A model generated the notes under the pieces. It was given only the letters and a program-made list of their open reading frames with translations, searched no databases and was not told the DNA's origin. From JAHBVH01 sp034437715 (lineage in GTDB: Bacteria; Chloroflexota; Anaerolineae; Caldilineales; Caldilineaceae), in assembly GCA_034437715.1 (NCBI GenBank), contig DAOTTR010000617.1, forward strand, positions 1 through 45,045: a stretch of DNA of 45,045 bases, read 5' to 3'. Every line of letters starts with the position of its first letter. The first letter of the stretch is position 1. Made by a program: the position numbers and the translations under genes. Below, piece by piece: positions 33,137-41,354 of the stretch.

Positions 33137-33787
33137 TCATGCGCGGGGTTCTAGATCGAGAATCTGATAGGGGTAGATATTCATGATGGTCGTATCGTGG
33201 TAACGCGTTTCGATCACTTCATCGCGCCGGTAGAGGTGAATGTGGCCGTGCAGCAGATAGCGCGGTTTAAACCAGCGCATAAAGGGCAAAAAGCTGCGAA
33301 ACCCAGTGTGGGCACGGTCAGATCGATCATGAATTTTGTAGGGTGGCGAGTGGGTGACCAGCACATCCAGCCAGCGGCCATAGCGTAGACGATTGCGCAG
33401 CAAAGCAGGGGCAAGCTTGCCAATGTTAAACCACATCTCACTATCAGTATACTGGGTCATCGAAGAGGCATTGTAGCGCATAGAGCCTTCTAGCCCAGCC
33501 AGCAGGAGCGGGCCAACTTTGGCCGTCTTGCAATGCAGATTGGTCGCGCCTTGGGGCGCGGTCGCCACTTGCCAGTTGTCGCCTTTGCCACTATGATATT
33601 GCACCTCGCTGCCGTGGTTGCCAAAGACATAATAGCTCGGCTTGTTCAGCATACTGACCAGGAAATCAATATAGTAAAAGGGCAGATCGCCGCAGCTCAG
33701 CACCAGATCCAGGGCACCGACGCGATCATTGACCGCGGGACTATAGAGAATGGGTTCAACCTTATCGCTGACAACGAGGGTGCGCAT
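33137..33787 (-). CDS. Calcineurin-like metallophosphoesterase
   Basis: A 216-residue phosphoesterase. Conserved blocks are LVLSCGDLPFYY, YYVFGNHGSE (metal Asn/His), VLVTHSPPYKIHD and LLHGHIHLYRR. The first block, normally D-x-H, reads VVSDKVEPILYSP: the Asp is present but the His two positions on is missing. A subgroup of small metallophosphoesterases has this layout, so the protein may still bind metal. No signal peptide is visible; it is probably cytosolic. The substrate is unknown. Confidence 0.85.
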   Translation of the reverse strand: MRTLVVSDKVEPILYSPAVNDRVGALDLVLSCGDLPFYYIDFLVSMLNKPSYYVFGNHGSEVQYHSGKGDNWQVATAPQGATNLHCKTAKVGPLLLAGLEGSMRYNASSMTQYTDSEMWFNIGKLAPALLRNRLRYGRWLDVLVTHSPPYKIHDRSDRAHTGFRSFLPFMRWFKPRYLLHGHIHLYRRDEVIETRYHDTTIMNIYPYQILDLEPRA

Positions 33788-33922
33788 TAAAATCTATTGT
33801 GATCTAGGCCATGGGCTACACATGGGTGGGTGGTGCGACTGACAATCAGGATGCACAATCGATATTGTAACAGTCGTTCGGAGGCGCGTCAAAAAGCCAA
33901 GGGTTGCAGCTTCAAGCAACTG

Positions 33923-33958
33923 AAGGGTGGTGCGGGAACCGGTTCCCGCACCACCCTT
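33923..33958. terminator. Strong terminator hairpin of the aminopeptidase gene
   Basis: A perfect 36-base palindrome: the arm AAGGGTGGTGCGGGAACC (33923-33940) is followed directly by its complement. It starts six bases after the stop codon of the minus-strand aminopeptidase (33965). Confidence 0.75.
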
Positions 33959-33964
33959 TATCGC

Positions 33965-35068
33965 TCACACCTGAAATTGCCCATTGCGATAGAACAACTC
34001 ACCATCAACCAAAATCTCACTATCGAGCCGCATGTCACAGATAAAGTCCCAATGAATGGCCGAGTGATTTTTGCTGCCTGTCTCCGGGTAACCCGCGCCG
34101 ACGGCCATGTGGATCGTGCCGCCAATCTTTTCATCGTAGAGAATGCTCTTGGTAAAGCGTTGGATCTGATAATTGGTGCCGACGGCAAATTCGCCGAGGT
34201 AGCGGGCACCGGCATCGCTGTCCAACTGTTTCAGCAGATAGGCTTCATTCTTTGCGGCGCGCGCGCTGACCACTTTGCCATCTTTGAACTCGAATTCAAC
34301 GCCTTCGACCTCCAGCCCATCGCGAATCGCGGGATAGGTGAAGCGCACCCAGCCATTGACCGAATCTTCCACCGGGCCAGTGAAGATCTCACCGCTGGGC
34401 ATATTGCGTTTGCCGTCGCTATTGACCCAACTGCGCTCCTTGACCGACAGCGTGAGATCGACATTTGGCCCGCGCACCTGAATGCGCTCTTTGCCTTTGA
34501 GCCAATCGACCAACTTTTGCTGCGTATCATAGATGCCTTGCCAGGACTTGACAGGATCTGGTTGATCGGCATAGGTAGCGGCATAGACAAAATCTTCATA
34601 CTCGCGCAGACTCATGTCGGCGTCCTGGGCATAGGCGGGGCAAGGAAAGTTGGTGAGCACCCAACGATGGTTACCCTCGGCTGTACGCCGCATGTACGTT
34701 GACATAAACTTGCGCCGCGCCGCCTGATAAATTTGTTGGCGCTGGGGATCGACATTGGTAAGCGAACGGGTATTACTGGCGGCGCGGATCACAATGCGTG
34801 CCGCCACCCCATTGGCCATCACTTCGTCCAATGGTGAGAGCCAGCGCAGTTGTTCCTCACCCGCGCTGTGCAACAATGCCTCGTCCAACTCATCGCTATC
34901 CAGCAACACCGTCGGATTGCCGCCCGCCAACGCCACTTGTTTCACCACGCCCTCAACCAGTGGTAAGGCCAACACATGCCCGCGCACCAACACCCAATCG
35001 CCAGGGCGCACCTCGGTGCAATAGTTGACGAGCAATTCGGCTAATTTTTCTACGCGTGGATCAGCCAT
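33965..35068 (-). CDS. M29-family aminopeptidase (AmpS/PepS type)
   Basis: A 367-residue cytosolic metallo-aminopeptidase of family M29 (thermophilic aminopeptidase). The metal ligands lie in NMPSGEIFTGPVEDSVNG (Glu), ARYLGEFAVGTN (Glu) and the C-terminal signature YDEKIGGTIHMAVGAGYPETGSKNHSAIHWDFICDMR (partial match read in order: Glu, His, Tyr, His, Asp). The length is within the family's usual 360-420. ATG 35068 is preceded by GGAGAAAG. It is a single-gene unit that ends in a strong hairpin. Confidence 0.93.
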   Translation of the reverse strand: MADPRVEKLAELLVNYCTEVRPGDWVLVRGHVLALPLVEGVVKQVALAGGNPTVLLDSDELDEALLHSAGEEQLRWLSPLDEVMANGVAARIVIRAASNTRSLTNVDPQRQQIYQAARRKFMSTYMRRTAEGNHRWVLTNFPCPAYAQDADMSLREYEDFVYAATYADQPDPVKSWQGIYDTQQKLVDWLKGKERIQVRGPNVDLTLSVKERSWVNSDGKRNMPSGEIFTGPVEDSVNGWVRFTYPAIRDGLEVEGVEFEFKDGKVVSARAAKNEAYLLKQLDSDAGARYLGEFAVGTNYQIQRFTKSILYDEKIGGTIHMAVGAGYPETGSKNHSAIHWDFICDMRLDSEILVDGELFYRNGQFQV

Positions 35069-35440
35069 CGCACTTTCTCCTCGTTTATTAGCTTACCCGA
35101 TATTCATCGATACAGATGGGGGAAACTGGTGAATAATTACATAGCCATGTACCTATGATGACATAGAATTAGAAAAAGTGTGAAATTGGTACGGGCAGAA
35201 CGGTTTTTTTGATTACCAGTTTACAAATTGCGCGCATTGATGTACACTTTTGATTATAGTTCCTTCGAAAGATTTCGTACTACGACCCTCAAGTCGTAAC
35301 GCCGTACCAAGACGTGAAAAGTTGAGGACCACTATCGGAGAGGGTATCCTCTAGGTTGTTGCGTTCTGTAGAAAATCAAGCCCTTTCCATTGAAAATCGC
35401 TTGGTCTGAACCAGCCGCAAGTTGGATAAGGAGATTGTGC
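35069..35440. other. Divergent intergenic region between the aminopeptidase and MoxR genes
   Basis: No gene is supported in these 372 bases. A small hairpin, TACGAC-CCTCAA-GTCGTA, lies at 35281-35298. Possible -35/-10 elements (TTGCGC and GATTAT around 35225-35255) are too weak to call. The only firm signal is the AAGGAG at 35428-35433 that serves the next gene. Confidence 0.45.
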
Positions 35441-36424
35441 GTGATCAGTAAGACCCAACCATTTGAATCCCCTGCTGCTGTCAAGCAGGCACTGAGTGCC
35501 CAGGAATACATTGCCAATGATGAAATTGCCACCACCGTCTATCTGACGCAACAGTTGGGCAAGCCCCTGTTGACCGAAGGACCCGCCGGGGTGGGCAAAA
35601 CTGAATTGGCCAAAGCGATTGCTGGCGCAACTGGACGCAATCTGATCCGTCTGCAATGTTACGAAGGGCTAGACGAGACCAAAGCGCTCTACGAATGGGA
35701 GTATGCCAAGCAATTGCTCTACACCCAATTGTTGCGCGACAAATTGCAAGATACCTTGGCCGGCAGCACCAGCTTGGCCGATGCCGCCGATCGCCTGGCT
35801 GGCGAAGAAGATGTTTTCTTCTCGATGCGGTTTCTGCTGCAACGCCCCTTGCTCAAAGCCATCCTGAGCGAAGAACCAACTGTGTTGCTGATCGATGAAA
35901 TTGATCGCGCCGATGCCGAGTTTGAAGCCTTTCTGCTGGAAGTCTTGAGTGACTTCCAGGTGAGTGTGCCCGAGCTTGGCACGCTGGTGGCCAAGCACCG
36001 CCCGATTGTGCTGCTCACCAGCAATAATACACGTGAACTGAGCGAAGCGCTGAAACGCCGCTGCCTCTACATTTTCATCGGCTACCCGGATCGCGAGCAA
36101 GAATTGGCTGTGGTGCGGCTCAAGGTGCCCGATCTGAGTGCCAAGTTGGCCGCCCAAGCGGTTGATCTGGTGCAAAAGCTGCGCTCTATGGATCTGCGCA
36201 AATTGCCCAGCATCAGCGAAACCTTGGACTGGGCCAAAGCGCTCGTCAAGCTCAATACCAAAGCCCTCGATCCCAAGACATTAGAATCCACCATGGGTGT
36301 GCTGCTGAAACATGAAACCGACCTGCAAAAGGTCAAGCGGCGCATGCAAGCCACCACCAAAGGCGGCGACCAAGGGGTTGATCTCGACGAAGACGATCTG
36401 CGCTCCTATCGCAGTCGAGGCTAG
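35441..36424 (+). CDS. MoxR-family AAA+ ATPase
   Basis: A 327-residue AAA+ ATPase of the MoxR/CoxD group. Walker A is GPAGVGKT (47-54), Walker B is VLLIDEID (Asp152), and sensor/arginine-finger regions are LLTSNNTRELSEALKRRCLY. MoxR proteins act as chaperones with VWA-domain partners to activate metalloenzymes or complexes; the partner here is the VWA gene just downstream. I choose GTG 35441 because AAGGAG lies seven bases upstream; the open frame extends 17 codons further without a signal. The C-terminus is a charged tail, DLDEDDLRSYRSRG. Confidence 0.92.
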   Translation: MISKTQPFESPAAVKQALSAQEYIANDEIATTVYLTQQLGKPLLTEGPAGVGKTELAKAIAGATGRNLIRLQCYEGLDETKALYEWEYAKQLLYTQLLRDKLQDTLAGSTSLADAADRLAGEEDVFFSMRFLLQRPLLKAILSEEPTVLLIDEIDRADAEFEAFLLEVLSDFQVSVPELGTLVAKHRPIVLLTSNNTRELSEALKRRCLYIFIGYPDREQELAVVRLKVPDLSAKLAAQAVDLVQKLRSMDLRKLPSISETLDWAKALVKLNTKALDPKTLESTMGVLLKHETDLQKVKRRMQATTKGGDQGVDLDEDDLRSYRSRG

Positions 36425-36488
36425 CGCGTGATGAATGGTTGGGAACAGGCAACGCGTGAATGATACCTGCTACCTGTCACCTCAACCA

Positions 36489-36572
36489 TTCCTTATAGAT
36501 AAAACCCTTAAAAGTCATCTATAGCGTCTCGTGTATTATCGAGTTTATTGCTATGACTTTTAAATGGTTTGT
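36489..36572. repeat. 84-bp dispersed element, copy 2
   Basis: ATAGATAAAACCCTTAAAAG (from 36494) and ATGACTTTTAAATGGTT (36553-36569) match the copy at 27536-27619. The arms AAAAGTCAT and ATGACTTTT can pair. It lies between the MoxR and VWA genes, about 20 bases before the VWA start. Confidence 0.75.
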
Positions 36573-36594
36573 CCATTAGGATGGGGAGAATATC

Positions 36595-37974
36595 ATGGAA
36601 GAACGCATGATTCAGTTTATTGCCGCCTTGCGCGCCGGTGGTGTGCGCGTGAGCTTGGCCGAAAGTGCCGATGCCATGCGCGCCGTCGAGCATCTGGGCA
36701 TACAAGAGCGCGCCGCCTTTAAGCTTAGCCTGCGCGCCACGCTGGTTAAGGAAGTCAGTGGCTTCCAAGCTTTTGAAGAACTGTTTCCGCTCTATTTTGA
36801 CAATGCCGACGGCGCGCCCATGCAAGACATCATGGAAGACATGACGCCGGAAGAAGCCCAGATGCTGGCGCAAGCCATACGCCAGTTCAATGAACATCTG
36901 CGCAAGCTGATGGAAAAGCTGCTGCGCGGCGAACAACTCTCGCAGCAAGAGTTGGACCAGTTGGGCCAGATGGTGGGGTTGAATCGCAGCACAGACCTGC
37001 GTGAACGCAAGTGGATGGCGCAGCGCATGATGCAGGCCATGAAGTATAAAGAAATGCAAAAGGCCATGCAAGAGATGATGGAGCTGCTCCAGCAGATGGG
37101 CATGAGCAAGGAACGCATGCAACAGTTGCGTGAACTGCTGCGCGCCAATCAACAAGCACTCCAGGAACAAGTCAGCCAGTACGCCGGCCAACGGATCGCC
37201 GAAAACATGAGCGAGCGGCCCCCCGATGCCAGCGTGGATGACCTGATGGATAAGCCCTTTGAGGCGCTCTCTGACAGTGATATGGATAAGTTGCGTAAGG
37301 AAATGCAGCGGTTGGCCAATCGTTTGCGTAGCCGCATTGCGCTGCGCCAGAAGCGCGCCAAGACTGGTCAATTGGATGCTAAGGCGACCATTCGCGCCAA
37401 TCTGCGCAATAGCGGGGTGCCCATCGACCTGCGCCATCGCGATCATCGCCTGAAACCCAAGTTGGTCGTCATTTGTGACATCAGCACCTCTATGCGCTAC
37501 TGCTCCGAGTTGATGCTCAGCCTAGTACACGCGCTGCAAGATCTGATCACCAAGACCCATGCCTTTGCCTTCATCGACCATTTGGAATATATCTCACCCG
37601 ATTTTGTCGGACGCCAGTCAAACGAGGCGATTCGTGAAGTGTTAATGCGGATGCCGCGTGGCTCCTACAACACGGACATGGGCTATAGTTTGACCAATTT
37701 TGCGCAAACTTATATGGATACGGTCGATAGCCGCACAACCGTGATCATCGTGGGGGACGGGCGCAACAACTACAAAAACCCGCACCTGGAAATTTTCAAG
37801 ACGATTGCCCGCCGCAGCCGGCGCACGCTTTGGATCAATCCAGAGATGCCCATGCTCTGGGGTAGCGGCGACAGCGATATGCTGGACTATGCCCCCCTGT
37901 GCGACAATGTTGTGATTGCCTCGACCATGGGCGAACTGACGCAAGCGGTTGATCATCTATTGGTGCAATCATAA
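36595..37974 (+). CDS. CoxE-like VWA-domain protein
   Basis: A 459-residue protein. The N-terminal half is helical and Met/Gln/Leu-rich (about 110-200: MQAMKYKEMQKAMQEMMELLQQM), likely a coiled coil. The C-terminal half is a von Willebrand A domain with the metal site DISTSM at 295-300, then NTDMGYSLTNF and IIVGDGRNNYKN. The CoxE/MadC group works with MoxR ATPases to mature metal cofactors, for example in CO dehydrogenase. No such target enzyme is encoded nearby, so its client is unknown. ATG 36595 follows GGGGAG. It would form an operon with MoxR, but a repeat element separates them. Confidence 0.9.
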   Translation: MEERMIQFIAALRAGGVRVSLAESADAMRAVEHLGIQERAAFKLSLRATLVKEVSGFQAFEELFPLYFDNADGAPMQDIMEDMTPEEAQMLAQAIRQFNEHLRKLMEKLLRGEQLSQQELDQLGQMVGLNRSTDLRERKWMAQRMMQAMKYKEMQKAMQEMMELLQQMGMSKERMQQLRELLRANQQALQEQVSQYAGQRIAENMSERPPDASVDDLMDKPFEALSDSDMDKLRKEMQRLANRLRSRIALRQKRAKTGQLDAKATIRANLRNSGVPIDLRHRDHRLKPKLVVICDISTSMRYCSELMLSLVHALQDLITKTHAFAFIDHLEYISPDFVGRQSNEAIREVLMRMPRGSYNTDMGYSLTNFAQTYMDTVDSRTTVIIVGDGRNNYKNPHLEIFKTIARRSRRTLWINPEMPMLWGSGDSDMLDYAPLCDNVVIASTMGELTQAVDHLLVQS

Positions 37975-37988
37975 TGGTTGATTAGAGA

Positions 37989-38129
37989 TTATGCCGATTT
38001 GTTATTTGGGCAACAAAACCAGGTGCAATTGTTCTTGTAGGTGCGGTTTGTAGCCGCACAAGTCGGCATCGACCCAGATTGTGCGGTTTGTAACCGCACC
38101 TACGCATGCACAAAATTAAATCGGCATAA
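37989..38129. repeat. Nested inverted repeat with GTAGGTGCGGTT core
   Basis: The outer arms TTATGCCGATTT (37989-38000) pair exactly with 38118-38129. The inner arms GTAGGTGCGGTT (38037-38048) pair exactly with 38092-38103. Each inner half also forms its own hairpin, GTGCGG/CCGCAC (38041-38059 and 38081-38098). The inner plan is the same as at 21663-21730. Confidence 0.8.
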
Positions 38130-38194
38130 GGTCTAGTAAAGATAATGGGCTATCCATAGCCTGGGTAGCAAACCGTCTATAGCAGTACCCAACA

Positions 38195-38225
38195 GAGCCT
38201 AAGGGTTTTAGAAACCCTTAGGCTC
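38195..38225. terminator. Terminator-like hairpin upstream of ilvE
   Basis: The arm GAGCCTAAGGGTTT (38195-38208) pairs perfectly with 38212-38225 around the loop TAG. A T-rich stretch (TTGCCTTTTCTTTG) follows on the plus strand. It probably ends transcription coming from the VWA gene; I see no T-box features. Confidence 0.7.
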
Positions 38226-38307
38226 TTGCCTTTTCTTTGCCGTGCGAATAAAATAAACAAGCATAAAACCAACGCGTACCTCGCCAATCAACAAAGGAGT
38301 TTGACTT

Positions 38308-39234
38308 ATGGCCATGCGGGCTGATTATATCTGGATGAATGGCAAGATCATTGCCTGGGACGAAGCGCAAGTGCATGTCTTTACCCATGCGCTGCACTAT
38401 GGCAGCAGTGCCTTTGAAGGGATCCGCGTTTACGATACAGCCAATCAAGGCCCCGCGATTTTCCGCGGCCCTGAACATTTTGAACGCCTGCTCTTTAGCT
38501 GCAAAGTCGCCCGTATGCCTTCGCCTTTGGGGATTGAAGAGTGGATGAATGTAACCGCCGATGTGGTGCGCGCCAACCAACAGCGCAATGCCTATGTGCG
38601 CCCCCTGGTTTTCCGCGGCTACAATACATTGGGCGTCGATGGCCGCGGTTGCCCCGTAGACGCCATTCTCGCGACCGTGCCGTGGGGCGCGTACCTGGGT
38701 GCCGAAGGGTTGGAAAAGGGTGTGGATGTGCAAGTCAGCAGTTGGCGACGCATGGCTCCCGACACCCTCAACGCCCTGGCGAAGATTGGCGGTCAATATG
38801 TCAACAGCCAAAACATCGTCATGGAAGCCAAGGATAATGGCTTTACCGAAGGCATTGCGCTGGACATTCATGGCTATGTGAGCGAGGGCAGCGGCGAGAA
38901 TATCTTTTTGATTCACAAGGGTGTGATTTATACGCCGCCGCTGGGCAATAGCATTTTAGGGGGGATTACACGCAACTCGGCCTTTACGATTGCCGAAGAC
39001 CTGGGCTATACGGTTAAAGAGACCGTAATCCCGCGCGAGATGCTCTACCTGGCCGACGAAATTTTCTTTACCGGCACAGCCGCCGAAATTACCCCAGTGC
39101 GCTCGGTTGATCGCCTGCCCGTGGGCGAAGGCAAGCGCGGGCCGATTACCGAGGCGATTCAGGCCAAGTTCTTTGGCATTGTCGAAGGCAAACTGCCCGA
39201 CAAATGGGGCTGGTTGACGCCGGTCGCACTATAA
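38308..39234 (+). CDS. ilvE: Branched-chain amino acid aminotransferase (IlvE)
   Basis: A 308-residue fold-type IV PLP transaminase that performs the last step of valine, leucine and isoleucine synthesis. The PLP lysine is Lys159 in NALAKIGGQYVNSQ. The cofactor/substrate motif EGSGENIFLI and TAAEITPVRSVD are characteristic, and FEGIRVYDT lies at about 37. The length matches bacterial IlvE. A clear AAAGGAG lies eight bases before ATG 38308. It is transcribed alone between a terminator hairpin and a cruciform repeat. Confidence 0.95.
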   Translation: MAMRADYIWMNGKIIAWDEAQVHVFTHALHYGSSAFEGIRVYDTANQGPAIFRGPEHFERLLFSCKVARMPSPLGIEEWMNVTADVVRANQQRNAYVRPLVFRGYNTLGVDGRGCPVDAILATVPWGAYLGAEGLEKGVDVQVSSWRRMAPDTLNALAKIGGQYVNSQNIVMEAKDNGFTEGIALDIHGYVSEGSGENIFLIHKGVIYTPPLGNSILGGITRNSAFTIAEDLGYTVKETVIPREMLYLADEIFFTGTAAEITPVRSVDRLPVGEGKRGPITEAIQAKFFGIVEGKLPDKWGWLTPVAL

Positions 39235-39299
39235 CGTGCAGCAACGTAGGTGGCAGTTATTGCCCAGGTGATTGTCACCTATACTGGAATCAGCATGAG

Positions 39300-39410
39300 A
39301 ACTGGCGTTTGATGAAACAATGAGTAGCGTGCCGGGGACTGACTAAACGTAGATCTGCACTACGAACGTTTCCTGGTCAGTCCCCGGCACGCTATTGCAG
39401 AACGCCGGTT
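39300..39410. repeat. GTGCCGGGGAC cruciform repeat, copy 4
   Basis: A perfect 18-bp stem, AGCGTGCCGGGGACTGAC (39326-39343), pairs with 39376-39393. The loop contains CTGCACTACG, like the loops of copies 1 and 3. The outer pair AACTGGCGTT (39300-39309) with AACGCCGGTT (39401-39410) adds ten more base pairs with one wobble. Confidence 0.8.
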
Positions 39411-39450
39411 TTCACAGTGAACTCAGTATAGCATAAACGCATTGGGTGGC

Positions 39451-40176
39451 TCACAAATTCGCCATATTTGCCAGTGCGTCGATCTCGGCGCGGTCCGAGA
39501 GAATTTGGCTAATTTTGCCATCCATCATGCGAATGACGCGATCCACATATTTACACATGCGCAGGTCGTGGGTCACCATGACGCCAGCGCGTTGCTGTTC
39601 GTGGATCAAGGCGGCGAAGGTTTCCACAACCTGATTGGCGCGTTCCGTGTCCAGGCTAGCGGTCGGCTCGTCGGCGAGTACAATCTGCGGTTCGTGGATC
39701 AGCGCACGTGCAATCGCAACGCGCTGCTGTTGCCCACCCGAAAGTTGACCAGGATAATTGCCCATGCGGTCGCCCAACCCCAACCGGATCAGCAATTCCT
39801 CAGTCCGTTTGCGATTTTTGCGGTCGAGCTTGCCATTGAGCCGCAGCATCAATTCCACGTTTTCGCGGGCATTGAGGTAAGGCACCAAATTGTTGGACTG
39901 AAAGGCAAAGCCAATCGCCTGACCGCGAAAGCGCGTACGTTTTGCCTCGCTCATCATCGTCAGATCTTCCCCAGCAATCTCAATTTTGCCCTCAGAAGGT
40001 TTGAGCAAACCAGCCAACATCGCCAGCATACTGGTCTTGCCAGAGCCGCTTGGCCCTACCAACGCCACAAACTCCCCCGGTTCAATGGCTAGCGAAACAT
40101 TGTCTACCGCTCGCGTAGCACCTTGGCCGCTGCCGTATAATTTGGTAACTGCTTCTGCGCGTAATACACTTTCCAT
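39451..40176 (-). CDS. ABC transporter ATP-binding protein (LolD/MacB-like)
   Basis: A 241-residue ATPase. The full set of motifs is present: Walker A GPSGSGKTS, Q-loop FAFQSNNLVPYL, signature LSGGQQQR, Walker B IVLADEPTASLD and H-loop VTHD. Sequence and context place it with the ATPases of FtsX-like exporters (LolD, MacB, DevA). I start at ATG 40176, which follows AGGAG by eight bases and lies 20 bases after the permease stop. The earlier open frame overlaps the permease. It is the last gene of the three-gene exporter operon. Confidence 0.94.
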   Translation of the reverse strand: MESVLRAEAVTKLYGSGQGATRAVDNVSLAIEPGEFVALVGPSGSGKTSMLAMLAGLLKPSEGKIEIAGEDLTMMSEAKRTRFRGQAIGFAFQSNNLVPYLNARENVELMLRLNGKLDRKNRKRTEELLIRLGLGDRMGNYPGQLSGGQQQRVAIARALIHEPQIVLADEPTASLDTERANQVVETFAALIHEQQRAGVMVTHDLRMCKYVDRVIRMMDGKISQILSDRAEIDALANMANL

Positions 40177-40196
40177 CGCCGTCGCTCCTGCTGTGC

Positions 40197-41354
40197 CTAC
40201 TGTGCCAATCCCAACGCCGTTAAGGGTTCCACCTTGAGCAAAGCCCACACCGAGACTAATCCACCCAGCGGCCCGATCAACATGAGGGCACCGACCGCCG
40301 TCAGGACGGCATTGCCGGTAAAAACAATCGGGATGCCCGGCGGGAAACTGAGCCCCAATAAGAGTGAACCGACGGCACCCAAGAGCACCCCCAGGGCATT
40401 AATGACCACAATTTGCGTAATGGCGGCCAACGCAATCGTAAAATTCGACGCGCCAATCGCTTTTAACATGCCGATCTGGGCCACCTTTTGCAGCGTTTGG
40501 ATCTGAAAAAAGCCGCCAATCACCAGAATGCCAATAAAAAAGGTAAAATAGCGTTGCGTGTCCAGCGTGCTTTGTTGGGCCGAGTAGCCAGGGGTTGCTT
40601 CGTAGGCGGCGACCCGATCCACCGCTTCAATTTTATTAACCTGATCTTCTAGTCGCTGCGCCATGGCCACGACAGCGTTACCATCGACTAATTTCACCAC
40701 GGCAATGTTCGAGACTAATTCGCCACCGCTGCTTGGTTCATCCCCTTGCGGCCGCACTTTGTCCCAAGTGAGGTAGGGCACAAAGATGCCGGGCCGAATA
40801 GAATATTGACGGCCATCGGTGATGCCCACCACAGCTAAGGCGTAGAATTCCTCATCGGTGCCCTGTGTCACTTTGAGGATGATGGTGTCGCCGACCCCCA
40901 CATTGCGCCGCGCTGCGACATTGCCATCAATCACAACATCATTGCCGCGACTGCGCCCTAACCCATGGCCCTGCAAAGCGGGTGGTTCACCGGGGCGGCC
41001 TGGTTCAACGCCCAACAGGGAAATATCGAGATCGTCCTGACCATCGGCAAAGACAATCGTTGCGTCGGAAAAAAAGACCTGCCCAACATCAGCCACGCCC
41101 CCCACACGGCGCAAGGCGTTGGTGGTTGCACGACCAATCCGACTGCTGGGAATCGACAGATCAACATTTTCTTGATAGACGATCAACTCACCATTGAGCT
41201 TCTGAATATACTCACGGTTGCCATTGCCCAAGCCTTCGGCCAACGCGGCAATAAAGAGCACCAGCGTGGTGATCAAGGCCACGATCAGGCAGATTAGCAA
41301 AAAGCGGCCCTTGCTATGCCAAACTTCTTTGAGGGCCAGATAAATCGCCAACAT
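40197..41354 (-). CDS. FtsX-like ABC permease (DevC/MacB type)
   Basis: A 385-residue permease: one N-terminal helix (about 17-40), a large extracytoplasmic domain (about 45-260), then three helices (YFTFFIGILVIGGFFQ, IALAAITQIVVINALGVLLGAVGSLLLGL, LTAVGALMLIGPLGGLVSVWALL). The cytoplasmic loop VAQIGMLKAIGAS is the coupling motif of FtsX-like proteins. Its ATG shares a base with the stop of the membrane fusion gene (TAATG), so translation is coupled. It would use the ATPase encoded downstream to drive export or extraction of a molecule; the substrate is unknown. Confidence 0.93.
   Translation of the reverse strand: MLAIYLALKEVWHSKGRFLLICLIVALITTLVLFIAALAEGLGNGNREYIQKLNGELIVYQENVDLSIPSSRIGRATTNALRRVGGVADVGQVFFSDATIVFADGQDDLDISLLGVEPGRPGEPPALQGHGLGRSRGNDVVIDGNVAARRNVGVGDTIILKVTQGTDEEFYALAVVGITDGRQYSIRPGIFVPYLTWDKVRPQGDEPSSGGELVSNIAVVKLVDGNAVVAMAQRLEDQVNKIEAVDRVAAYEATPGYSAQQSTLDTQRYFTFFIGILVIGGFFQIQTLQKVAQIGMLKAIGASNFTIALAAITQIVVINALGVLLGAVGSLLLGLSFPPGIPIVFTGNAVLTAVGALMLIGPLGGLVSVWALLKVEPLTALGLAQ

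Noticed and set aside
35225..35255. Promoter for MoxR
   Set aside because: The hexamers match the consensus poorly and the spacing is wrong for a confident call.
37975..38307. T-box leader before ilvE
   Set aside because: No AGGGTGGNACCGCG-like T-box or specifier stem is visible; the hairpin at 38195 is a plain terminator and the rest is a repeat element.
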